Assembly (NCBI GenBank): GCA_039105265.1
Contig: JAPFFF010000033.1
Coordinates: 186,001-250,000, forward strand
Length of the DNA: 64,000 nt
Direction of reading: 5' to 3'
Origin: Tritrichomonas musculus
Taxonomy: Eukaryota > Parabasalia > Tritrichomonadida > Tritrichomonadidae
Of the stretch, positions 1-10,600 are shown one piece after another. A program made the position numbers and the translations under genes. Under the pieces are notes generated by a model. That model ran no database searches. It was given only the letters and a program-made list of their open reading frames with translations, and was not told the origin of the DNA. How positions within the stretch are numbered: position 1 is the first letter of the stretch; each line of letters begins with the position of its first letter.

Positions 1-3000
1 GATGTGATAAAGCTTGAATCATTTTTAATAATATCAACAATCTCGTCGAATGTTAGTCTTTCATTTGGATTTTGGCACCAACAACTTTCAATCAATTTAC
101 AATAGCAACTAGGAATTTGTCTATTGAATTTTGGCCTTGTACCATTAATGACAACTTCATGTAAAAGATTTTTGTAATCATATAAATTAATGAAAGGCTG
201 ATCGTTTGTAATAATTTCATATGCAACTATTGCAAACGAGTAAACATCGCTTGCCTTTGTGTATTCTTCTGAATTCAAAACTTCTGGTGCTTGATAGCAT
301 GATGAGCTATGAATTTTGTTGATTGATTGGAGTGTCACGCTATTCATTATTAAAAGTTGATTACAAAATCCAAAATCAGAAAGTTTTGGACGGAATAAAT
401 CATCAAGTAAAATGTTTGAAGGCTTCAAATTTCGATGTAAAATGCCATGTGAATGTAAATACTTCATTCCTGATGCAATTCCATAAATATTGATAAGTTT
501 CTTTGTTGAATCCCATCCTTCATTTTTAATATTTTTTCTTTCATTTAAAATCACGTCTTGTAATGATTTTTTGAATGTAAGTTCAGTAATAAAAACTGGA
601 TTTGATCTATTTTTATAATCTTTTGGACTGAATCCAATAATTCTTAGAATTGATTGATGCTTTATTTTTGACATTCGATGAAATTCTTTGCAAATTGTTT
701 GCATTTCTTCCTTTGAGAATTCAGTCATGTCAATATTGGAAATTCTTGCAGCAAATATTTTTCCTGTTCTTTTTTCAATGACTTTGTAAACTTTGTTGAA
801 TTCTCCTTTTTTTACTAATTCAATTATTTCATAGTTGTTTATATCTAAATAGAAATTCGATTTTGTTTTGTCATCAACTTCATCCTCAAAGATTTTGTTG
901 AATGCATTAATTGTGTTTTGATTTATTTGATCCTCTGAAATTGAAAGCGACACCTTTTTAATATCTTCTTCAAGTTTAATTTGTGGTTTATTCAATGAAT
1001 TACGTGTGACATAGTCATCGCCAATAATTTCTGTATATAACATGAATTCATCTAAATCAACATCGTCAAACATGAATGATGGATCTGATTTTAATTTATC
1101 AACAATTTCTTCAAATGTCGGTCTATCATCAGGATTTTCTGCCCAACACGATTGAATGAGTTTTTTGTAACATTCTGGAATATCTTTTTTCATTGGTGGA
1201 CGATAATGTTTATTTAAAACTTCGATCATTATTTGATTGATACTCATGAATTTGCCTAATTTTGTCTCAGTCGTAACAATTTCATATAATACCATCGCAT
1301 ATGCGAAAACATCACTTGCTTTACTATATTTGCCATTATATATTTCTGGTGCCATGTAATATGGTGTTCCTTTCAAGAATAAATGAGTGTCTTCATAATG
1401 TTCGAAGATTCTTTTAGAAAAGCCAAAATCAGTAAGTTTCGGATAAAGATGTTCATCAAGAATTATGTTGTCTGATTTAAGATCTCGATGAATAATGTCA
1501 AGTGAATGCAAATACTTCATAATTGATGCAATTCCATAAATATTGATGAATTTTTTGGTATTATTCCAATCTGATTTTGCAAAATTTTGTTTTTCATAAT
1601 TTATCACTTTTCTCAATGATCCGTTCTTTGCATATTCCATGATATAAGTTGGCTTTGGATTACCTTTAAAATTAAATTGGCTGTAGCCAATAAATTTGAT
1701 AATTGATTCATGCTTTACTGCTGACATTATATTCACTTCTCGTGAATAATTAAGTTGTTCAATTTTTGTTAAAATGTAAAATTCATCTATCGAAACTTTA
1801 GCTGCATAGATTTCATTTGTTCTTTTATCAATAACTTCATATGCTTTTCCAAATCCTCCTTTTCCTAGTATTTTACCTTTTTCATAATTACTAAGATCAA
1901 TGAATTGCACTGTTGGCGCCAATTCCAAATAATTTATTTTTTTTAATGAGTCAATATCATCAAACTTAGTGAATATTTTTCGTTGAATTTCAGGTGGTAA
2001 ATGGCCATCTACATATTTAACATAGTTTAAAAATGCATCAACATCGATACCTTCTTTAAATGATTCATTGGTTCCCAGATATTCAACTATTTCTGAAAAA
2101 GATGGGCGTTCATACATGTCTTGCAACCAGCATTTTTCGATGAGTTTCCGATAACAATTTGGAATTGGATGAGTAAATAGAGGACGTTGATTCTTAAGTA
2201 ATTTCATAACTAAAACTATAGCCATTGTACTATTACCCCACGCCCTTTTACCAACAATTATTTCATAAACCATTATTCCAAATGCGTATACATCACCAGC
2301 TTTTGCATAAATACCATAAAGCAAAGCCTCTGGAGCCATATAAGCAAGGGTTCCTTTAGGATTCCCACTTGATTCATTTGAATGATCTATGTTATATGAA
2401 TGCAATATTTTTGAGATGCCAAAATCGCATACTTTTGGAAATAAATATTCATCAAGAAGAATATTAGCAGGTTTCAAGTCACGATGAATAATATCTAATG
2501 AATGCAGATACTTCATTGCTGAGGCGATTCCATATATAACAATTAATTTTTGTGTTAAATTCCATCCATCAGGTGCATTTGATTCCCTTTCCGACATAAG
2601 AATAGTATTCAAATCAATCTTAGCAAGATCCATGATAAATGTGAACTTTTTTTTGTTTTTAAAGTTAACTGGGCTGTATCCATAAAGTTTCAAAATTGAT
2701 GGATGATTCGCTTTGGTCATTACTTTGATTTCTCTGCGAATGGACAATTTTTCTTCTTTGGGTATTTCATTCTCAAATCTGGATATTTTTGCTGCAAAAA
2801 AGTAACCAGTACTTTTTTCATGAACCTTGCAAACTTTTCCAAAGGAACCTCTTCCAATAGCTTCAATTTTTTCAAAGTTATTAATATCTAACTTTCCTTT
2901 AAAAATTGATTCAGTATGCACTTGAAAAGTTGTTGGATCAAGTGATTGAACATAATTTTTAAAGTATTGTTCATCCACATAACTAGTTATAAAACTTGAG

Positions 3001-6000
3001 TCTGAACTTAATAGCGTAACAATTTCATCGAATGTTGGTCGTTCTTCTGCTTTAGATGACCAACATTTTTCAAGTAATACTCGATAACTTTCGGAAATAG
3101 TTTCTTCAAGATGTGGACGTTCACAATTCAGAACTGCTTTTTTAATCGATTCATAATCAGAGAGTTCTTTGAATGGTTCTTTGTTCGTTAAAATTTCATA
3201 CACGATCATCGAAAATGCATAAACTTCACTCTTAGATGTGTAATCTCCACCTTCAAATAATTCTGGTGGATAATATGATATTGGTATATTTATTTGTGAT
3301 GTTTCATCCTGTTTTTTGTTGAGATCAATACAAAAATCAAAAATATCAATTTTTGGATAAAAATTATCATCAAAGTAAATGTTTGCTGGACACAATGCCC
3401 GATTGTGAATATTATGAGAATGTAGATATTTCATTCCTGATGCAATTCCATATATGGTAACAGCCATCGTTGTGATATCCCAACGCTCTTCAAAATTGCA
3501 TTTTCTTTCATTTTCTAGGATATTTTTCAATGACCCATTAGTTGCATATTCGCTAATAACAATTGGATTTGGTCTATTATTAACGTCAAATGGGCTGAAT
3601 CCAATGATTTTTAATACCGAAAAATGATCTATTTTTGAAAGAGCATTTAATCGATGATAAAAAAGTATGAATTGCTCTTTTGAAAACACATTATTTATAA
3701 TTGGCAATTTCCTGGCGCCAAAATAAAGTCCTGTTTTGACTTCTTTTATTTTAATAATGTTTGTAGTGTTAACTTCACCAATTATATTCACTTTAGAATA
3801 TTCACTGATATTAACAATAGTGTCTAAATTTAGTTCAAATATTGGAAACTTATTATCTTCGAAAGAGGCTGGAGAATCTATCTTCTTATCTTTTTCAATA
3901 AATTCAAGATATTTTTCATGGTTTTCAATAGCCTCAATAAAGCATTGGTCAGTCTTCAATAGCTCAACAATTTCATCAAATGTTGGTCGTTCTTCTGCTT
4001 TAGATGACCAACATTTTTCAAGTAATACTCGATAACTTTCTGAAATCGTTTCTTCAAGATGTGGACGTTCACAATTCAGAACTGCTTTTTTAATCGATTC
4101 ATAATCAGAGAGTTCTTTGAATGGTTCTTTGTTCGTTAAAATTTCATACACGATCATCGAAAATGCATAAACTTCACTCTTAGATGTGTAATCTCCACCT
4201 TCAAATAATTCTGGTGGATAATATGATATCGGTATATTGATTTTTGATGTTTCATCCTGTTTTTTGTTGAGATCAATACAAAATTCAAAAATATCAATTT
4301 TTGGATAAAAATTATCATCAAAGAAAATGTTCGCTGGACACAATGTCCTAATGTAAATATTATGAGAATGTAGATATTTCATTCCTGATGCAATCTCATA
4401 AATTGTAATTAATTTTTGAGTGGAATCCCAATTGTTATTTATTTCACCTTTGTTTTTCAAAATATCACTCAAATAAACGTTTGAACGCGGAGTAGTAATA
4501 ATAACTGGCCTTGGTTCATTCTTAAAGTTAAATGGATAGTATCCAAAGCATTTCATCAAAAATGGATGATCTAGTTGAAATATAATGTTAATAAGATTGT
4601 CAAAATTAATAAAATTTTTAAGGTCATATTGCTTATATATAAATGATCTTGCTTCTAATTCTTTGTGTGTGTTTTTATCATAAATTTTATTACATTTTAT
4701 AAAACCTTCACTATCAAGTGCTTCTCCTTCATTGAAACCACGAATATCGAAAAACGGATACTGATTAAATTTAATTTTAGGCGAGTCTGATGCATCGAAG
4801 TATAGATATGCATCATTGAAAAATGAATTGGGACCATTTTTGTCTGAATCTATATCGTTTATATTTAAGTTTTCAATTATTGAAAATAAATATTTATCTT
4901 TATCTTCTTTATCATCATCAAGTTCTTCTTCTTTGTCATATTCTTCTTCTTCTTCTTGCGAGTATAAATCAGATCGAGATGAGTTATCTTCATTTGAGAT
5001 CGAACTTGATGGTAAATGTTCTTGGATTGATTTTCGAATGTTTTTGAAATAAGGAAACTCAATAAAATTAAGATATTCATCTTTGTCAAAATCATCTAAA
5101 ATATAGTCTTTATCATTTTCTATCTTTGCAACAATATCAACGAATGTCGGCCTGTTTTTTGGATTCTTTGACCAGCAAGATTCAATCAGCTTTTTGTAGC
5201 ACTCTGGAATCGTCTTTGTCAAATGCGGACGATAATCATTATTAACAACTTCTTCCTTGATCTGATCAACATCTTTGAATTCACTAAACGGTTTTTTGTT
5301 CGTTATTATTTCATACAAAATCATTGAAAAAGCGTAAACATTGCTTGCTCTGGTGTATTCCTGGCTTTCCCAGACTTCGGGAGCAATGTATGGTGCTTCA
5401 CTAATTATTTCTGATTTGATATATGGTGTTTCACATGAAATAGAGAAACAATTCTCTAATCCAGATAATTTCGGATGAAATGAGTCATTAAGAAGGATGT
5501 TTCTTGGCGTAAGTTTAAGATGAAGAATAAATCGCGAATGAAGATATTTCATTGCAAAAGCAATTCCGTAAATAACAATTAATTTTTTTGACTTAAAATT
5601 GAAATTATAAACTTTTTGTCGCTCTTTTTGAAGAATGTCTTCTAATGAGCCATATTGAGCATATTCTGTAATGATTGTTAGTTTTGGTTCTTTTGAAAAA
5701 TCATATGGGCTAATTCCAATTAATGTTGGTATCGATGGATTATTTGAATCAAATAGGATTTTGAATATTGTGGAAAGATTGCTTTTTTTTAGTTCAAAAG
5801 CACTATTTGGGTTAACATTAAATGATTTTGCTGCATAAAAAATATCAACTCCTTTTTGTTTGACTTTAAAAACTTCTGATTTATTATCTGAAGATAATGT
5901 TTCGATAATATCAAAGTCAGCTAAATTTAGAAATATATCATCTGTTGACTGATTGATATAATCTCGAATTAGTAGCTGTAAAGGTGTATCTTCACTTTCA

Positions 6001-6008
6001 CTTTGCAT
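1..6008 (-). CDS. Multidomain TKL-like protein kinase/pseudokinase (six tandem kinase domains), C-terminus beyond window
   Basis: The frame opens at ATG 6008 (MQSESEDTPLQLL) and I find no stop down to base 1, so at least 2002 residues are encoded. Six kinase-fold domains follow one another, at about residues 27-293, 443-680, 740-1000, 1040-1317, 1369-1637 and 1720-1992. Each ends in a block like CWSQNPxxRPTFxEIV, typical of trichomonad TKL kinases. Domains 4 and 5 keep the active set: glycine loop (GRGSFG, GKGGFG), AAK lysine, HRDLK and DFG. Domain 6 has HRNLK and an arginine for the lysine. Domains 1-3 have lost HRD and DFG (for example HNRALCPAN with DFC). An acidic Glu/Asp-rich linker lies near residues 340-370 between domains 1 and 2. 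It is probably a cytosolic signalling protein in which pseudokinase units regulate two active ones. The kinase assignment is certain; the substrate is unknown. Confidence 0.9.
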   Translation of the reverse strand, partial: MQSESEDTPLQLLIRDYINQSTDDIFLNLADFDIIETLSSDNKSEVFKVKQKGVDIFYAAKSFNVNPNSAFELKKSNLSTIFKILFDSNNPSIPTLIGISPYDFSKEPKLTIITEYAQYGSLEDILQKERQKVYNFNFKSKKLIVIYGIAFAMKYLHSRFILHLKLTPRNILLNDSFHPKLSGLENCFSISCETPYIKSEIISEAPYIAPEVWESQEYTRASNVYAFSMILYEIITNKKPFSEFKDVDQIKEEVVNNDYRPHLTKTIPECYKKLIESCWSKNPKNRPTFVDIVAKIENDKDYILDDFDKDEYLNFIEFPYFKNIRKSIQEHLPSSSISNEDNSSRSDLYSQEEEEEYDKEEELDDDKEDKDKYLFSIIENLNINDIDSDKNGPNSFFNDAYLYFDASDSPKIKFNQYPFFDIRGFNEGEALDSEGFIKCNKIYDKNTHKELEARSFIYKQYDLKNFINFDNLINIIFQLDHPFLMKCFGYYPFNFKNEPRPVIITTPRSNVYLSDILKNKGEINNNWDSTQKLITIYEIASGMKYLHSHNIYIRTLCPANIFFDDNFYPKIDIFEFCIDLNKKQDETSKINIPISYYPPELFEGGDYTSKSEVYAFSMIVYEILTNKEPFKELSDYESIKKAVLNCERPHLEETISESYRVLLEKCWSSKAEERPTFDEIVELLKTDQCFIEAIENHEKYLEFIEKDKKIDSPASFEDNKFPIFELNLDTIVNISEYSKVNIIGEVNTTNIIKIKEVKTGLYFGARKLPIINNVFSKEQFILFYHRLNALSKIDHFSVLKIIGFSPFDVNNRPNPIVISEYATNGSLKNILENERKCNFEERWDITTMAVTIYGIASGMKYLHSHNIHNRALCPANIYFDDNFYPKIDIFDFCIDLNKKQDETSQINIPISYYPPELFEGGDYTSKSEVYAFSMIVYEILTNKEPFKELSDYESIKKAVLNCERPHLEETISESYRVLLEKCWSSKAEERPTFDEIVTLLSSDSSFITSYVDEQYFKNYVQSLDPTTFQVHTESIFKGKLDINNFEKIEAIGRGSFGKVCKVHEKSTGYFFAAKISRFENEIPKEEKLSIRREIKVMTKANHPSILKLYGYSPVNFKNKKKFTFIMDLAKIDLNTILMSERESNAPDGWNLTQKLIVIYGIASAMKYLHSLDIIHRDLKPANILLDEYLFPKVCDFGISKILHSYNIDHSNESSGNPKGTLAYMAPEALLYGIYAKAGDVYAFGIMVYEIIVGKRAWGNSTMAIVLVMKLLKNQRPLFTHPIPNCYRKLIEKCWLQDMYERPSFSEIVEYLGTNESFKEGIDVDAFLNYVKYVDGHLPPEIQRKIFTKFDDIDSLKKINYLELAPTVQFIDLSNYEKGKILGKGGFGKAYEVIDKRTNEIYAAKVSIDEFYILTKIEQLNYSREVNIMSAVKHESIIKFIGYSQFNFKGNPKPTYIMEYAKNGSLRKVINYEKQNFAKSDWNNTKKFINIYGIASIMKYLHSLDIIHRDLKSDNIILDEHLYPKLTDFGFSKRIFEHYEDTHLFLKGTPYYMAPEIYNGKYSKASDVFAYAMVLYEIVTTETKLGKFMSINQIMIEVLNKHYRPPMKKDIPECYKKLIQSCWAENPDDRPTFEEIVDKLKSDPSFMFDDVDLDEFMLYTEIIGDDYVTRNSLNKPQIKLEEDIKKVSLSISEDQINQNTINAFNKIFEDEVDDKTKSNFYLDINNYEIIELVKKGEFNKVYKVIEKRTGKIFAARISNIDMTEFSKEEMQTICKEFHRMSKIKHQSILRIIGFSPKDYKNRSNPVFITELTFKKSLQDVILNERKNIKNEGWDSTKKLINIYGIASGMKYLHSHGILHRNLKPSNILLDDLFRPKLSDFGFCNQLLIMNSVTLQSINKIHSSSCYQAPEVLNSEEYTKASDVYSFAIVAYEIITNDQPFINLYDYKNLLHEVVINGTRPKFNRQIPSCYCKLIESCWCQNPNERLTFDEIVDIIKNDSSFIT
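3012..4395. repeat. Near-identical direct repeat inside the kinase gene (about 430 bp, offset 948 bp)
   Basis: About 430 bp at 3012-3445 recur at 3960-4395 with few differences, whereas flanking parts of the same two kinase domains are strongly diverged. The 948-bp offset is an exact multiple of three, so the repeat stays in frame. It covers the C-lobe of pseudokinase domains 2 and 3. This is the footprint of recent gene conversion or partial domain duplication. Confidence 0.85.
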
Positions 6009-6136
6009 TTATTTTTTAAGAAAATTTTGAATTATTATTTGTTTTGTTATATTCAATTTATAGTAGTGTTTCAAAATTAAAAAAATCCACTTTTTGAATT
6101 TACTATAATATATCAAATATTTGATATATTATTAAG

Positions 6137-6208
6137 ATCTCTTCCCGAAAAATTGAGAGGGGAAATTCCCGTCCTAAACTCCAAAAAATATTCTTCCCGG
6201 GAAGAGAT
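6137..6208. repeat. Inverted repeat upstream of the kinase gene
   Basis: ATCTCTTCCCG (6137-6147) and its exact complement CGGGAAGAGAT (6198-6208) flank about 50 bp that hold a smaller GGGGAAATTCCC-like palindrome. The distance is about 130 bp upstream of the kinase start. It could be a hairpin, a small foldback or a factor site; nothing decides. Confidence 0.5.
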
Positions 6209-6282
6209 TAAATTGAATAGAATTTTAAAAAATAGGAAAAAAATAAATAAATTTTTTTGACCAATTAACCTTTGAAAATAAT

Positions 6283-6690
6283 GGACAATCGTTTTTTTCT
6301 ACGCCACTTTTTGAATGGTTTTTCTATCCATGAATAGCTATTCATGGAAAGGAAAAAACCGCCATCTTAAGGTGAAAGTTAACTTACTCTGTTAAGAAAA
6401 TTAACCAAAAAAATCGTAAATTTAAATTTTCTCTAAAAATTATAACTATTTACTTTTTTTGATATAATTTTTTTTTATTTTTACATAATTTTTCAGGAAT
6501 ATACGCACCAGTGATCACCACAGGGCTGCGCGAAGCCGAATCAGGCTCCTTGAATTGCTGGATGAATCGGGAAGCCATTTGAACTAAATATTTATGCATT
6601 ATTTAGCAAAAATTGAATAAAAAATGTATAATAAAGTATTCAAAAAGTTTAAAGGTTTTCAAAAAGTGGCGTAGAAAAATACGATTCCCC
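6283..6690. mobile_element. MITE, Mutator-like by its 9-bp target duplication
   Basis: The ends match as a 33-bp terminal inverted repeat with three mismatches (GGACAATCG then T7 then CTACGCCACTTTTTGAA on the left; GGGGAATCG then TATTTTT then the same block on the right). It is flanked by a 9-bp direct repeat GAAAATAAT (6274-6282 and 6691-6699). At 408 bp it has no coding capacity. The interior has a hairpin around TCCATGAATAGCTATTCATGGA near 6327 and an unusually GC-rich core near 6510-6570. A 9-bp duplication is typical of Mutator-like (MULE) elements, known in Trichomonas; that family link is inference. Confidence 0.8.
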
Positions 6691-6808
6691 GAAAATAATC
6701 TCTTTTTTTATAAAAATAATTGAAAATATTCAATGCATTTTTTTTATTTTTATTTAATTTTTTCATATTAAACCACAACTTTTTCTTAACTTCTCATTAT
6801 CTCAAGCC

Positions 6809-6982
6809 ATTTTATAATTCAAAAAAATAAACTTTTTCTGAACTTCCCCATTTCCCCAACTATTTCCCAAGTCAAAAAGTTTAACTTTTTCATACAAATT
6901 TCAATACTTCCCCATTCCAGGGAATGAAGAAATGGGGATATGGGGAAGTTTAGAAAAAGTTAAACTTTTTGATTTATAAAAT
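6809..6982. repeat. Foldback (long imperfect palindrome)
   Basis: The left arm begins ATTTTATAATTC and runs through AAACTTTTTCTGAACTTCCCC. It is matched in reverse complement by the right arm, ending GATTTATAAAAT (6971-6982). The arms are about 60-70 bp with mismatches. A second internal pair (TCAAAAAGTTTAACTTTTTC near 6873 and its complement near 6952) makes alternative pairings possible. No coding capacity; probably a foldback-type nonautonomous element. Confidence 0.6.
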
Positions 6983-7275
6983 AGTCCTAGAAATCCAGAA
7001 ACAACTAAAAAAAGCAAAATTCAAGTAACTAAAGCAAGACCCAAAAATTTTTCTTCTAAATCAAAACAAAAATCATTTAAATCTTAAAAAATCCGTCTTT
7101 AACTCTTTTAAAATCAAGAATATTCGCAATATTCAAAGCAAAGCCAAGAATTGATCTGAATTATATATTAAATTTTGCTCATTCTGAAATAAATATATGT
7201 TTTGTTAACGAAATAAGCTTTTATAGAAGTAAAAAAAAATATTTTATATAAAACATTTATTATTTATGCATTTTC

Positions 7276-7335
7276 AGTAGTATATGTTTGCGGTGATTTT
7301 AGCCCTTCGGTCCAAAATCCCCTCAAACACTCATT
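7276..7335. repeat. Left terminus of element 1 with terminal hairpin
   Basis: GATTTTAGCCCTTCGGTCCAAAATC can fold on itself with a TTCG-containing loop. It lies at the position of element 3's perfect hairpin TTTTAGGAC-TTC-GTCCTAAAA. The preceding 20 bases also align with element 3's end. No matching right terminus of element 1 is found in the window. Confidence 0.7.
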
Positions 7336-7628
7336 GAAGCACCTTATTTGGGCACTTTTTGACATCCCAACACCTCATTTTAGCCCTTTTTTGACTCAAA
7401 AAGTGGTCCAACAACTTCTTAAGTATCCCCATACTTGACTACCCTAATTTCAATCAACAATTTGAGCTCAAAAAGATGTTTGTCATACTCGCTAATAAAG
7501 TCCTGATTTTGGACCTGACGAGTTGTTTCAACTTTTTTGAAACTTTTTTTGAAAAAAATAATTTTTTGAAAACTTCGCATTTCAATAAGTGGTAAAATAT
7601 TTTATGTTTTTTTATTTTCATTGCAAAA

Positions 7629-10600
7629 ATGAGACTCTCCGAAGCTACTCCCGAAAAATTGCAAGAACTATTTGAATTGATAATAAACGAGAAACTACAA
7701 CACGAATTTTCATATTATTGGAACTCACAAGAAGAATTCTATTATGACATCCGAGAATGTGCCAAACAAGAAGGGTATGATGGAGATTTAGACAACTATG
7801 ATGCTATATACTGGTATTTTAAAGGCAAGAACAATACCCCCAAACAACCTGAAAAACAAGAAGAATCTCAAAATGAACAACCCAAAAAAGAAGAACAACC
7901 TCTCAAAACCGCCAAGAAATCACAACAAGAAATCGTGAATCAAATAATGGAAAAATTAGAATACTCCCCAAGAAGATGGCAAATCGACTTTGAGAGATTA
8001 GATAAGGACGGCAGACTCTTATTGCTTCCCAAATTAAAGGAATTCTTCGAAGAATATATAGATTCTTTACCCATTATCGCCAAATACAAACTCGCTTTCA
8101 AAATCAAAAGTCAATTGCATTCCTATCAATTGACGCCTGAAATATACAACAAATTAATGGAAAATCTAACAGAAAAACACTTCATCTTCGATATAAAGAA
8201 TGTTGTACCAGAATATTTTTATGAGAATGGAGCCGAAAAAATACCCGAATGGAGCCCCTTTGAAGCAGTTCGCTTTAGTGAATTTCAGAATACTAAGGCA
8301 AAAAATGACGTAGGCGGAAGTTTCTTTCAATATTTGGTACGTGAAAACTGCCCATCAAATGTCTCAAAATATCTCAAGAAATTACAGATTTTCACATCTC
8401 TCGTGGACAAAAAAGGCAAACAGAGAAAGGAATTGGACGATTGCTGCTTCATCTATGCCCTTCAACAGACAGGATGCTACGATAATGATACACTAAACAA
8501 AATGCGCCTAAGGATTAATTCAAGATATTTGTCCCAAAAAGCTCTAAACGAACTATGTACTGAGTTCAATATTCATGTCAAATTATCCTTTATCAACGAA
8601 GATGCCAATGGAAAAAATAAGAAACGTTCTGTCAGGTCCAAAAAGAACGATACAAATAAACATTATCTTGGTATAGAAAATGCTGATTTAACTAGAACTC
8701 ACACAATGAACGTATTCAATAAGCACTATTTCCTTGAGGAGAAAACACCTTTCAGCACGTACTATATCAAACACTTAGATACATGCGAAGAAGACAAATA
8801 CAATAAAGAGTACAACGTAGACCACTGGCGCCCTGCGAGACACTTCATGACATCATCAGACCTCGTCCGAACTCTCATGAAAAACAATTTCTTCGTCCCC
8901 ATTACTTTTGGGCAATATAAGGTCCTCAATACAATTTTCTACAAAGAAGTAATCGACGATATTGACCTTATAGACCTCGAATATAACGAAGAACAATGCA
9001 CGAAACTAATCAAAGAGGATAAAAAGAAACTACTCCAAACTGACAACAAAACATATTGGTATGCCGATTTTGAAGCTGATACATCAACAGAAATTCACAA
9101 GCCTTTCCTCTGCGTCTTACAGAATAGAACAGGCCGAATCAATAAAACTTTCCAAGGAGAAGACAGCAATAAACAATTACTAGATTATTTACCAAATGAC
9201 GCCGTCGTTTATTTCCACAATTTAGCGTATGATATCAGAATGCTGGCTTCTTTCGGACTCGCCAAATCCATTATCAAAGGAACAAAAACAATGAAGGCTT
9301 ATATAAAATATAATAACGAAACCATCCATCTCAAAGACTCTTTACCAATTCTTTCCTGCAAATTATCTCAATTACCCTCAATGTTTGACATTCCTGACAT
9401 ACAAAAAGAGATATTTCCATACAAATACTATACTTTTAAACGTCTTAAAACTAATATTGGCACAATTAACGAAGCAGGAGAAAATGAAGACAAAATATGG
9501 ACCGATGAAGACTACAATTTATTCAACTCCAATATCGATAAAATATCTGGATGTCGAATAGACGAAAATCACTTTGACATGTGGAAATATGCAGAATTTT
9601 ACTGCCAGCAAGATGTTAATATCCTTCGAATCGGATTCAATAAACTGCGTGAAGGATTCATCAAAGACTTCAAAGTCGACCCATTTAATTTCATCAGCAT
9701 ATCGTCTCTCGCAAACGAAGTCTTCAATCAAAGAGTCTATTATCCCAACCAAAATCTCTATAAATTAGGCGGTCATGTGAGATATTTTTGCTCAAAGGCG
9801 ATATATGGAGGTAGATATATGACGGCATATAACAAGAAATGGCATGTCAAGAAGAACCTTTGCGATTTTGATGCAGTATCATTATATCCTTCCGCAATGA
9901 GTAGATTATACACAGTTGAAGGAAAGTCCAAAGTAATACAGAATGACCAACTCAACTATGATTTCCTCTCCCAACAATCCGCATACATTGTCGAAATCGA
10001 AATAACAAAAATCAACAAACATTATGCATTTCCGTTAATCGTTCAAAAAATAAATGGCCTAAACAGAAATAACGACATTCTCTCAGAAGGAAATACCATT
10101 AAAATGGTTGTTGATAATATTACTTTGGAGGACTTTTTTGAGTTTCAGCAAATAGAATTCAATATTTTGAGAGGATATTACTGGGATGGAAAGAAAGATT
10201 ATCGTATTCAAGAATGTATCAGAGAGATATTCATTAAACGACTCGAATATAAGAAGCAGAAGAATCCTTTGCAAAATCTCTACAAACTCATCATGAATTC
10301 CTGCTACGGCAAAACAATAGAGAGGCCAGTAGATAAAGTCTATAAATATCTTCACGAAGGAGATGAACTCGATAAATATTGGGCAAAAAACTATAACAAA
10401 ATTGTGGAAGATATTCAGTTAAACAACTCCGATATACACGCCATAAAGACCCTCAAACAAATAGATAATCACTTCAATTTCTCTCTTTTAGGCATCCAAG
10501 TTTTGTCAATGTCCAAGAGAATAATGAACGAAGTCATGTGTCTTGCTTTCGATATAGGCTGTCATATTTATTACCAAGATACTGATAGTATGCATATAGA

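Larger units (their letters stand above)
6009..7275. other. Gene-free AT-rich spacer between kinase gene and element 1
   Basis: No credible reading frame. It holds the inverted repeat at 6137, the 408-bp MITE and the 174-bp foldback listed separately. The remainder, about 6983-7275, is simple AT-rich sequence in which I see nothing. Confidence 0.7.

Noticed and set aside
1-6008. Several separate kinase genes
   Set aside because: Kinase motifs of all six domains fall in the same frame and no stop is found between them.
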